Assembly (NCBI GenBank): GCA_016281015.1
Contig: JAEEHS010000013.1
Location: 151,916 to 215,915, forward strand
Length of the DNA stretch: 64,000 nt
From: Bacteroidales bacterium
Lineage (GTDB): Bacteria; Bacteroidota; Bacteroidia; Bacteroidales; UBA932
Reading direction: 5' to 3'
Position numbers and translations under genes: made by a program. Shown piece by piece: positions 46,430 through 54,845 of this stretch; the first letter of the stretch is position 1, and each line of letters begins with the position of its first letter. The notes below the pieces were generated by a model, which saw only the letters and a program-made list of their open reading frames with translations, was not told where the DNA came from and made no database searches.

Positions 46430-47907
46430 CAGAACGCACCGTTATAGGATTCAGGATCATAGCCATCGCTGTTCATCCGGCTCTCGGTCGGCTGAGCGGC
46501 GGCGAACTGGTCCAGGGTCTGGTCCGGTTCCACGAACTTCACCTGGGCCGCCTTGTACTTCATCTCGATGTCACAGACCTCGCCGTTGCGGTGCTTGGCA
46601 ATGCAGATGTATGCCTTTTCCTTGTCCGACGGATCCTCGCTCATGCCGACGAAGTCCGGACGGTGGATGAAGATGACCATATCGGCGTCCTGCTCGATGG
46701 AGCCGGACTCACGGAGGTCACTCAGTTGCGGCTTGCCGGTACCGCCGGTCCGCTGGACCGCGTTACGGGACAGCTGGGACAGGGCGATGATCGGAATATT
46801 GAGTTCCTTCGCCGTGGCTTTCAGGGTACGGGAAATCGCCGCCACTTCCTGCTCACGGAGGCCCCTCAGCTCGGCCGGTCCCTGCATCAGCTGGAGATAG
46901 TCCACGACAATCAGGCGGACGCCCTTCTGCTTGACCAGGCGCTTGGCCTTCGTGCGGAACTCCATGATCGGAATGCCCGGGGTGTCGTCGATGTACAGCG
47001 GAGCCTTGGCCAGGCGCTTGAGGGTATCCTCCAGCTGGACCCATTCAAAGGGCTCCAGCTTGACGCCGCCTTTGATCTTCTCGCCGGAGAGGCCGGACTC
47101 GGTCGTGATGAGTCGCTTGCCGAGCTGGTCGGCGGACATTTCCAGCGAAAACACCGCCACCGGGATGTTGTGGTCCACGGCCGCGTTGCGGGCGATGTTC
47201 AGCGAAAAGGCCGTCTTACCGACGGAGGGGCGGGCGGCGAGGATGATCAGGTCGGATTTCTGCCAGCCCTGGGTCACCCGGTCGATGGACGGGAAGCCGC
47301 AGGGAACCCCGGAAGGCCCGGTCAGCCCCTGCAGTTCCTGCAGGTTGTCGAGGACAGAATTGATGATGGAACCGATGTCCTGGACATCCCGCTTGACATT
47401 GTTCTGGATGGCCGCGAAAACCTTGGTCTGGGCAATGTCGATCAGATCGTCCACATTCGTCCCCTCATCGTAAGACTGCTTCAGGATGTCGTACGAGGCG
47501 GTGATCAGGTCCCGCTGGATGGTCTTCTGCTTGAGAATCTTGATGTAGTACTCGATGTGGGCGGCGGCACCGATGTTCCGGCTCAGTTCGGCCAGTACCA
47601 CCGGTCCTCCGACCGCTTCGAGATTCCCCTGCTGCCGGAGCTTCTCGCTGACGGTCACCAGGTCGATCGACACGTGCTCGTTGACCAGGGCGGCCATCGC
47701 CTCGAAAATCATCCGGTGCTGCGGCCCGTAGAAACAGGACGCAGACAACTCTTCCATCGACTCGTCAATGGTCGACGGCTCTACCAGCATGGCTCCGAGG
47801 ACGGCCTCTTCGACATCCAGGGCCTGCGGGGGCTTGTTCCCCATCAGGGTCTCCAGGTTGACGGGCTCTGCGCCTCTTTTGCCGGTCTTTCTCTGGGCTT
47901 CCGGCAT
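46429..47907 (-). CDS. dnaB: Replicative DNA helicase
   Basis: GNKPPQALDVEEAVLGAMLVEP; ARPSVGKTAFSLNIARN Walker A; RESGSIEQDADMVIFIHR. Confidence 0.97.
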   Translation of the reverse strand: MPEAQRKTGKRGAEPVNLETLMGNKPPQALDVEEAVLGAMLVEPSTIDESMEELSASCFYGPQHRMIFEAMAALVNEHVSIDLVTVSEKLRQQGNLEAVGGPVVLAELSRNIGAAAHIEYYIKILKQKTIQRDLITASYDILKQSYDEGTNVDDLIDIAQTKVFAAIQNNVKRDVQDIGSIINSVLDNLQELQGLTGPSGVPCGFPSIDRVTQGWQKSDLIILAARPSVGKTAFSLNIARNAAVDHNIPVAVFSLEMSADQLGKRLITTESGLSGEKIKGGVKLEPFEWVQLEDTLKRLAKAPLYIDDTPGIPIMEFRTKAKRLVKQKGVRLIVVDYLQLMQGPAELRGLREQEVAAISRTLKATAKELNIPIIALSQLSRNAVQRTGGTGKPQLSDLRESGSIEQDADMVIFIHRPDFVGMSEDPSDKEKAYICIAKHRNGEVCDIEMKYKAAQVKFVEPDQTLDQFAAAQPTESRMNSDGYDPESYNGAF

Positions 47908-47915
47908 AAGGCAGA

Positions 47916-48734
47916 CTACTGGTTGACGTCAGCGTTGATGATGATGCGGCCGCAATGCTCGCAGATGATGAGCTTACGGTTCGAGGCGATCTCCACCAGG
48001 CGCTGCGGGGTAATCGTGTTGAAGCAACCTCCGCAGGAGTCCCCGTTGTAGACGGACACGACGGCGAGGTGGTTCCGGACGCTGGAGCGGATGCGCTCGT
48101 AGGCGCTCATCGTACGGGCGTCGATCTTGGCGGCGCACTCGTCGCGGCGGCCGCGGAGCACTTCCTCTTCTTTGGCGGTCGATTCCACGATCACATCCAG
48201 TTCCGCCTTCTTGGCCTTCAGGTCCTCGGAAAGGATGGACAGTTTGTCCTTGATTTCCTCCAGGCGGCCGCGGTGCTCCAGGATGGCTGCTTTCGTATCC
48301 GTGATCTTCTTTTCCTCGATCTGACGGAGCAGGTCCTGGTTCTCGATTTCCTTGTTCAGGGAATCATATTCGCGGGAATTGGTGATCGCTTCCAGCTGGC
48401 GCTGGTACTTCTCGATCGTGCTTTCGTGGTCGGCGATGGCAAGTTTCGCATCGGCGATGTTCCGGTTCAGCTGTTCGACGAGGGCGGAAATCTCGGCCGA
48501 CTTGACCTTCATCTGGGCGATTTCCTCCTCGAGCGCCTCCACTTCGCGCGGCAGTTCACCGCGGAGCTGGAGGATATTGTCGATTTCGGAGTCCGCTTTC
48601 TGCAGTTCGTACAGGGTGCGGAGTTTTTCCTCGACGCTCAGGTCGGAATCCGCAAAACTCTTCTGCAGCGACACGAAGGTCTCGTGCTGGTCGATGGGCG
48701 CCTCCACCTTCTTGATTGTTTTTTTGCTAGCCAT
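47916..48734 (-). CDS. C4-type zinc ribbon coiled-coil protein
   Basis: Long coiled coil; GDSCGGCFNTITPQRL...ICEHCGRII. Confidence 0.88.
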   Translation of the reverse strand: MASKKTIKKVEAPIDQHETFVSLQKSFADSDLSVEEKLRTLYELQKADSEIDNILQLRGELPREVEALEEEIAQMKVKSAEISALVEQLNRNIADAKLAIADHESTIEKYQRQLEAITNSREYDSLNKEIENQDLLRQIEEKKITDTKAAILEHRGRLEEIKDKLSILSEDLKAKKAELDVIVESTAKEEEVLRGRRDECAAKIDARTMSAYERIRSSVRNHLAVVSVYNGDSCGGCFNTITPQRLVEIASNRKLIICEHCGRIIINADVNQ

Positions 48735-48750
48735 ATTCTAATAAATCGAT

Positions 48751-49533
48751 TTATTTGACAACATAGTATCGGACAGGATTGCTCCCGCCGAGCGCTTCGC
48801 TTACGCGAACTGCAAAGGTAGGAAAATTTTTCCGTATCAGAGAAAAGAAAATGTCCGTAATCTCCACTTCGCTTTCAAAATGGCCGATATCCATCACCAT
48901 CACTCCTTCCGGAAGGAAGAAATGGTGGTAGGAAATGTCGGCGGAGATGTATAGCTGGGCGCCCTCTTTCCATGCCAGGTCCATCTCTCCGGCACCGCTG
49001 CCGCCGAGGACCGCCACCCGATGGATCCGGGGGACGGGCTCGCTGTAACGGATGACACGGAGTCCGAAACGGCGGGCGACATAGCGGAGTGCCTCTTCCC
49101 CGCTCAGAGGCTCCGGAAGGTCTCCGACGGCGCCGAGGCCGTAGCCGCCTTCATCCAGGAGCGGCGTCACGCCCCGTAGGTCCAGACGCCGGGCCATGGC
49201 CCCGCTGACCCCTTCCAGCACCTTGTCCGCGTTGGTATGGGCCGCATAGACGACGATGCCGTTTTCAACGGCACGGCGGATGGCCTCCGACACGGGATCT
49301 CCGCGCCCGATGCGTTTTACCCCGCGAAAAATCAGCGGATGGTGCGTCACGACCATGTCGCAACCCTTCCGAATGGCCTCGTCCATCAGCTCCGGCGTAC
49401 AGTCCAGACCGATCAGCACGCCCCGGACCTCGTCGGAGGGATCGCCGATCACAAGGCCGCTGTTGTCCCACTGCTCCTGGATGCCGAGCGGGGCCCACTG
49501 TTCCAGGACGGCGGCTATCTCCCCCGCTTTCAT
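48751..49533 (-). CDS. Nif3-like dinuclear metal centre protein
   Basis: WDNSGLVIGDPSDEVRGVLIGLDCTPELMDEA...VTHHPLIFRGVKRI. Confidence 0.92.
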   Translation of the reverse strand: MKAGEIAAVLEQWAPLGIQEQWDNSGLVIGDPSDEVRGVLIGLDCTPELMDEAIRKGCDMVVTHHPLIFRGVKRIGRGDPVSEAIRRAVENGIVVYAAHTNADKVLEGVSGAMARRLDLRGVTPLLDEGGYGLGAVGDLPEPLSGEEALRYVARRFGLRVIRYSEPVPRIHRVAVLGGSGAGEMDLAWKEGAQLYISADISYHHFFLPEGVMVMDIGHFESEVEITDIFFSLIRKNFPTFAVRVSEALGGSNPVRYYVVK

Positions 49534-49847
49534 AAGGCGGCGCGCACTTGAAGCAGTTCTTCCCGGATGCGTTTCAGACAGTCCAGGGCCTTGACGCGGC
49601 TCTCCACGGAACGCCGGTCTTCGCCCAGGCGGGCGGCGGCCCCGTCGAGGGTCAGCCCCTGGTCCTTCACCAGGAAACGGATCTGCTTGAGGGTTTCGAC
49701 ATCCTCCGGATGGAAAAGGCGGTTGCCCTTGCCGTTTCGGACCGGATGGACAAAACGTGCGAAATAATTGCTCCAGTAACGGACTGCGGAAGTGTTTTCG
49801 CCAAGAATGTCAGCGACTTCCCCCATCGTATAAATCGTCTTTGCCAT
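49530..49847 (-). CDS. MerR family transcriptional regulator
   Basis: MAKTIYTMGEVADILGENTSAVRYWSNYF; ATGA overlap with the Nif3-like gene. The track ORF extends too far upstream. Confidence 0.9.
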   Translation of the reverse strand: MAKTIYTMGEVADILGENTSAVRYWSNYFARFVHPVRNGKGNRLFHPEDVETLKQIRFLVKDQGLTLDGAAARLGEDRRSVESRVKALDCLKRIREELLQVRAAL

Positions 49848-49913
49848 ATCTTCGCAAAGATACACAATTTTTCGGTTTGCACTGCACGAATTTTGATTGT
49901 AACTTTGCCGGAA

Positions 49914-50867
49914 ATGTCGAAACTGGAAAAGTACATATTGAATCCGGACACCTTGATGATTGAAATCCATCAGGAGGACACTCATCGCTGGGTCAAGCTG
50001 CTGCTGGTCGTGCTCGGCGGGGCGGCCCTGTTCGTACTGTATCTGTGGTTCTATGTGTCCGTGCTGGAATTCGACCTTCCGAAAACCGCCCTGCTGAAAC
50101 GCCAGAATGCCCTTTGGGCTTCGCGCCTGGAGCGGATGGACGCGCGGATGGACCGGAGCGAGGAACTGCTCCGCCAGCTCTCCGTCCGCGACGACCGCAT
50201 CTACCGGAGCGTCTATGGCCTGGACGAGATTCCCCTCCCCGTCCGGGAAGGCGTCAGCGGGCAGAACCGCCACCAGGACCTAGAGAAAGGCAGCACCCTG
50301 TATGAGGTGACGACGCGGCTGGACCGGCTGAGCTGGATGGCCTATATCCAGTCCCGTTCCTTCGACGACATCCTGGACCTTTCGCGGAGCGCCGGCGACC
50401 GGGCCGCGCATATTCCGGCCATTCCGCCCATGTCCACGGATCCCTCCACCTACCGCATGACCAGTCCCTTCGGCAACCGCGCCGATCCCCTGCTGGGCTA
50501 TACCAAACGGCATACGGGCATGGACTTTGCCTGCCCGCCCGGCAATCCGATCTATGCCACCGGTGACGGGGTCGTATCCAAGGTGGCCCATGAGCACAAA
50601 GGCTATGGCAACCATGTCGAAATCGACCATGGATTCGGGTACAGGACGCGCTATGCCCACATGAGCGAAATCATTGTCCAGCAAGGAGATACGCTCCGAC
50701 GGGGAGACTGCATCGGCTACAGCGGACGGAGCGGCCGCATCACCGGTCCGCACCTCCACTATGAAGTACACTACCGGAAAGACTATGTCAACCCGGCGAA
50801 TTACATGGACCTGGACATCCCGGTGAAAGAATACTACGAGATGGTCCGCAAACCCGCCAAACGATGA
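49914..50867 (+). CDS. M23 family metallopeptidase
   Basis: N-terminal TM; MTSPFGNRADPLLGYTKRHTGMDFACPPGNPIYATGDGVV; GPHLHYEV. Confidence 0.93.
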   Translation: MSKLEKYILNPDTLMIEIHQEDTHRWVKLLLVVLGGAALFVLYLWFYVSVLEFDLPKTALLKRQNALWASRLERMDARMDRSEELLRQLSVRDDRIYRSVYGLDEIPLPVREGVSGQNRHQDLEKGSTLYEVTTRLDRLSWMAYIQSRSFDDILDLSRSAGDRAAHIPAIPPMSTDPSTYRMTSPFGNRADPLLGYTKRHTGMDFACPPGNPIYATGDGVVSKVAHEHKGYGNHVEIDHGFGYRTRYAHMSEIIVQQGDTLRRGDCIGYSGRSGRITGPHLHYEVHYRKDYVNPANYMDLDIPVKEYYEMVRKPAKR

Positions 50868-51772
50868 GCCCCAAGAAACAGAACAGAGCCGGACGCATCA
50901 TCGGCGTGGTACTGCGCTACCTCGTCGCGACCATTTCGCTGTCCATCGTCTTCTACATCCTCTTCGCCCTGCTGTTCTCCACGCCCGAGGAGCGGCGGCT
51001 CCAGCGGGAGAATGCCCTGTACGAGCAGCGCTACGCCCAGATGCGGCAGCGGGAGGCGCTGGTTTCGGATGTCGTGGACGGCCTGTTGGAAAAAGATGAC
51101 GAGATTTACCACACGCTTTTCGAGACACCGGCCCCGGAACTGGACCCGATGACGGCGGTGGACCTGATTGCCGACAGCGACTCCTTGTCGGACAGTTTCT
51201 ACGAAAACCGCTCCGCCGTCAAGTCGGACAACCTGATGCGGATGGCCGACCGCGTGGACGATACCTTCCGGGAGATTTTCGACCTGCTGGTGGACAGGGA
51301 CACCCTGCCGCCGCTGAGCCTTCCCCTGAAGGGGATGTCCTATGTCCAGACCGGCGCTTCCATCGGAGGGAAGCACAACCCGATCTACAAGGTGGAGATG
51401 CAGCATGAGGGACTGGACCTGGTCGCGCCGCAGGGCGAAGCCGTCTATGCCGCGGCACCGGGCATCGTCTCCTCCATCCACCGCTCCCAGCGCGGCCTGG
51501 GACGGGTCGTGGAAATCGACCACCAGAACGGCTACGTCACGCGCTACGCCCTGCTCGGCGAAGTCCAAGTCAACAAGGGACAGAAAGTCCGGTATGGTCA
51601 ACAGATCGGGAACATCGGTGAGAGCGGCATGTTCGCCCCGCACCTCCATTATGAAGTGCTCCTGAATGGTGAAATCCTCGATCCGGTGAACCACCTCTTC
51701 GCATCCGTCACCCCGGAAGACTACGCCCGCATGCTCTACATGGCGGCCAGCACCCTCCAGTCCATGGACTAA
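50864..51772 (+). CDS. M23 family metallopeptidase
   Basis: ATGA overlap with previous gene; HEGLDLVAPQGEAVYAAAPGIV; APHLHYEV. Confidence 0.9.
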   Translation: MSPKKQNRAGRIIGVVLRYLVATISLSIVFYILFALLFSTPEERRLQRENALYEQRYAQMRQREALVSDVVDGLLEKDDEIYHTLFETPAPELDPMTAVDLIADSDSLSDSFYENRSAVKSDNLMRMADRVDDTFREIFDLLVDRDTLPPLSLPLKGMSYVQTGASIGGKHNPIYKVEMQHEGLDLVAPQGEAVYAAAPGIVSSIHRSQRGLGRVVEIDHQNGYVTRYALLGEVQVNKGQKVRYGQQIGNIGESGMFAPHLHYEVLLNGEILDPVNHLFASVTPEDYARMLYMAASTLQSMD

Positions 51773-52416
51773 TCCAGGATGACCAGCGCGGAGGAGGGAT
51801 GGGAGAAAGTCAGGCGGATGACATCGGTGTCGGCGCGGTTCAGCGTCGCCTTCCACCAGGCATCGAATACGACATCGTCCGTGGGCCAGTGGAGGCCTTC
51901 TGAGGTGATGCGGAGGCTGTTGTCCGCAGAAAAGAGCGACACCCGGCGCCCCTGCCCGACATGCAGTTCGCAGGAGTCCGTCACCGCAAACGCCGTCCCG
52001 TAGTCCGAGACCATGTCGACCTGCCGTCCGCCAAGGGGCAGCAGACGCGGGAACTCCATCAGGAGCCCAAGGTTGCCGACCGTATGGTCCTCCCTCAGGC
52101 CGGTCGCTCCAAGAATATGGATTTCAGTTACTTCCGGGAAATGATCCAGGACATGGCGCATCGCTTTGACAAGGTCGTTGTAGTCCTGTTCCTCCACCCG
52201 CACCACGCGCGAAGAAAAACGCTCCTGCAATGCCTCAGGCAGCGAATCCATGTCCCCGACGACGGCATCCGGGAGACGCTTCTCCCCGAAATGCGCCAGA
52301 TAGGATTGCAGGGCACCGTCGCAGCAGACCGTCCGCTGAGCCTGCTCCAGCAGGTACAGCGGATAAGGCTCTTTCGGAAAAAGGCCGTTGCAGAGTATGG
52401 CGGCGCTACAGTTCAA
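51769..52416 (-). CDS. Thiamine pyrophosphokinase
   Basis: VCCDGALQSYLA; DAVVGDMDSLP; GATGLREDHTVGNLGLL. Probable TTG start overlapping the upstream stop; start uncertain. Confidence 0.85.
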   Translation of the reverse strand: MNCSAAILCNGLFPKEPYPLYLLEQAQRTVCCDGALQSYLAHFGEKRLPDAVVGDMDSLPEALQERFSSRVVRVEEQDYNDLVKAMRHVLDHFPEVTEIHILGATGLREDHTVGNLGLLMEFPRLLPLGGRQVDMVSDYGTAFAVTDSCELHVGQGRRVSLFSADNSLRITSEGLHWPTDDVVFDAWWKATLNRADTDVIRLTFSHPSSALVILD

Positions 52417-54844
52417 CGGGACGTGCCTTGAGGATTTCCTCCCGGGAAGTGCCTTCCGAAGCCGTATAGGCGGTCGGATCCCGGAAACCAAGCAGGAAGG
52501 ACTTCACATCCATCCGTTTCTTGCCGGCGAGCTGGATGTCGGTCAGGGCGATGGCCCCGTCGAGAGTGGCGATGGCGAGATAGGTCTTTCCGTCGGAGAG
52601 AACTGTCCCCGGAGCGGCATGCAGGTCCTCGCGGATTTCGCCGAAGAAGATTTTCAGCGCCGTCGCCTCGCCATCCTTCACAAGTTCCGTAAAGGCGCAG
52701 GGGAAGGGGCTGAGGCCGCGGATGAGGTTGTATATCTGCTTGCTGGAGTCCCGCCAGTCGATGTGCTGGAGTTCCCGCGTCAGTTTCGGGGCAGGTTTCA
52801 GCAGTTCGGAGCCCTGGATAAAGCTCCGCTGGACCCGGGTCTCCACATTCCCCTGGATCAGGCCTTCGACCGTGTCGATGACCAGCTCCGCCCCCAGGGC
52901 CATCAGGCGGTCATGGACATCGCCGGCGGTATCCGTCGGCTCAATGCGGCAGTCCTGGCGCAGGATGATGCCGCCGGTGTCGATCTGCCTGTCAATCATG
53001 AAGGTGGTGACGCCGGTGATATTCTCGCCGTTGATGACAGCCCAGTTGATTGGCGCCGCGCCCCGATACTGCGGCAGCAAGGCCGCATGGAGGTTGAACG
53101 TGCCCATTTTCGGCATGGTCCATACCACCTCCGGCAGCATCCGGAACCCCACGACGACAAAAAGGTCGGCCTTCCATGCCGCCAGGGCCTCCAGGAAGGC
53201 GGGATCCTTCAGCTTTTCAGGCTGGAGGACGGGGATGTCATGGGCCACCGCATACTTCTTTACGGCGCTCTCGGCGACTTTCAGTCCCCGGCCGCTGGGC
53301 TTGTCCACGGCGGTCACCACACCGACCACCTTGTATCCGCCCTTGACGAGGGCGTCAAGCGGGCCGACCGAGAATTCGGGCGTGCCCATGTAAACGATTC
53401 TTGTCTTACGGAAGAAACTCATAATCTTACTCTTGACTTTCCGCCAGCCCGACTTGAAGCCGTCCGTATTGAACAGATTGGTCTCCCGGATGGCCGTCCA
53501 GCTCAGGAAGGCCCCGATCGGGGCCAGCACGAAGGCGGAAATGAAATTGCCGACCCAGGGGCTCGTCGCCCCGTCCCGGGCCAGCTTGGTCCCGGAAATA
53601 TCCACGACCCAGTACAGGACGAAAAAGAGGACGGAGATGATTGCCGGGGTTCCGAGGCCGCCCTTGCGGATCAGGGCCCCGATCGGTGCTCCGATGAAAA
53701 AGAGGATGAAGCAGGCCAGGGCCTGGGCATATTTCTTCCACATCTCGACATCCGTCCGGCGCAGCATCACCGTGTACTCGAACGACTCCAGGGCATAGCT
53801 GCGGAGCGAAGATTCCATCATCCCGGCGCTGGAGGCCGCACTCTCCCAGGCGCGCTTCTCGTCCCGGAGCGACTTGAATTTGTGCTCCAGCGGATACTCC
53901 AGCGGAAGTTTTCCGCTGCTGCGCCAGGAAGTGTCCAGCTGGTGACGGTAGGTCAGTCCGCTCTGGCTTCCGAGATCTTTCATGTGCTTTTCCATTCCGA
54001 TCATCGCCAGGCGCGACAGCGAGTCGTGTCCCGCCGTCAACTGCTTGAGGCTCATGGACTTGACCTGCTCGCCATAACGGGCGGAATCAGAATGCTGGTA
54101 GGCATAGTTTTCCAGCGGAATCACCATCTCCTGGCGGGAGAACTGGAGGCGCTGCAGGGCGAGGGTCGTGTCGCGGTAGCGCTTGGTATTGTTTTCCTGG
54201 TAAGAGATGCCGTCATACAGCTGGAAGGTCAGGTAATCCTTTGCCTTGGACATTTTCATCATGGCGCTGTCCGCCACGGTCAGCGACGTGTTGCCCTTGT
54301 TGTCGGAATGGTCATAGACCATCACCCCGTACATCATTCCGCTCGCCTTGTCCCGGTCGTCGATCCGGAGGATATAGCCTTCGATGCCGTCATAGAACGT
54401 TCCGACGGGGATTTTAATCTCCGACTTGGTCCGGCCGAGGTCGTCCCGCATCGTGTAGATCTGATTGATGGAGTACGGAACCAGACGGTCGCCGATGTAG
54501 AAGGCGCCGATGGTGATGACCGCCGCCGCGACGATGAGCGGGGCGAGCACCCGCGTCAGCGAGATGCCGGAGGCCTTGATGGCCGTCAGCTCGAAATTCT
54601 CGCCCAGCTGCCCGAGGGTCATCATGGACGAAAGCAGGGTCGCGAGCGGCATCGCCAGCGGCAGGACCTGGCAGCTCCCCCACATCAGGAATTCCAGGAT
54701 GACCTTGAATTCCAGCCCCTTTCCGACAAGTTCATCGATATACAGCCAGAGGAACTGCATCACAAGGATGAAGATGACGATTGCGAGAATCGCCACGAAC
54801 GGTCCGATAAAGGCCTTCAGTATGAACCTGTCGAGTCGGCGCAT
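52406..54844 (-). CDS. fmt: In-frame ORF: LptF/LptG (YjgP/YjgQ)-like permease followed without stop by methionyl-tRNA formyltransferase
   Basis: N-terminal MRRLDRFILKAFIGPFVAILAIVIFILVMQFLWLYIDELVGKGLE permease; then KSKIMSFFRKTRIVYMGTPEFSVGPLDALV and FNLHAALLPQYRGAAPINWAVINGE (Fmt). Junction read directly; no stop. Confidence 0.85.
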   Translation of the reverse strand: MRRLDRFILKAFIGPFVAILAIVIFILVMQFLWLYIDELVGKGLEFKVILEFLMWGSCQVLPLAMPLATLLSSMMTLGQLGENFELTAIKASGISLTRVLAPLIVAAAVITIGAFYIGDRLVPYSINQIYTMRDDLGRTKSEIKIPVGTFYDGIEGYILRIDDRDKASGMMYGVMVYDHSDNKGNTSLTVADSAMMKMSKAKDYLTFQLYDGISYQENNTKRYRDTTLALQRLQFSRQEMVIPLENYAYQHSDSARYGEQVKSMSLKQLTAGHDSLSRLAMIGMEKHMKDLGSQSGLTYRHQLDTSWRSSGKLPLEYPLEHKFKSLRDEKRAWESAASSAGMMESSLRSYALESFEYTVMLRRTDVEMWKKYAQALACFILFFIGAPIGALIRKGGLGTPAIISVLFFVLYWVVDISGTKLARDGATSPWVGNFISAFVLAPIGAFLSWTAIRETNLFNTDGFKSGWRKVKSKIMSFFRKTRIVYMGTPEFSVGPLDALVKGGYKVVGVVTAVDKPSGRGLKVAESAVKKYAVAHDIPVLQPEKLKDPAFLEALAAWKADLFVVVGFRMLPEVVWTMPKMGTFNLHAALLPQYRGAAPINWAVINGENITGVTTFMIDRQIDTGGIILRQDCRIEPTDTAGDVHDRLMALGAELVIDTVEGLIQGNVETRVQRSFIQGSELLKPAPKLTRELQHIDWRDSSKQIYNLIRGLSPFPCAFTELVKDGEATALKIFFGEIREDLHAAPGTVLSDGKTYLAIATLDGAIALTDIQLAGKKRMDVKSFLLGFRDPTAYTASEGTSREEILKARPVEL

Positions 54845-54845
54845 C

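Noticed and set aside
49914-51772. Two adjacent M23 peptidases as a recent duplication
   Set aside because: The proteins are too divergent outside the catalytic domain to argue recent duplication; tandem M23 genes are common.
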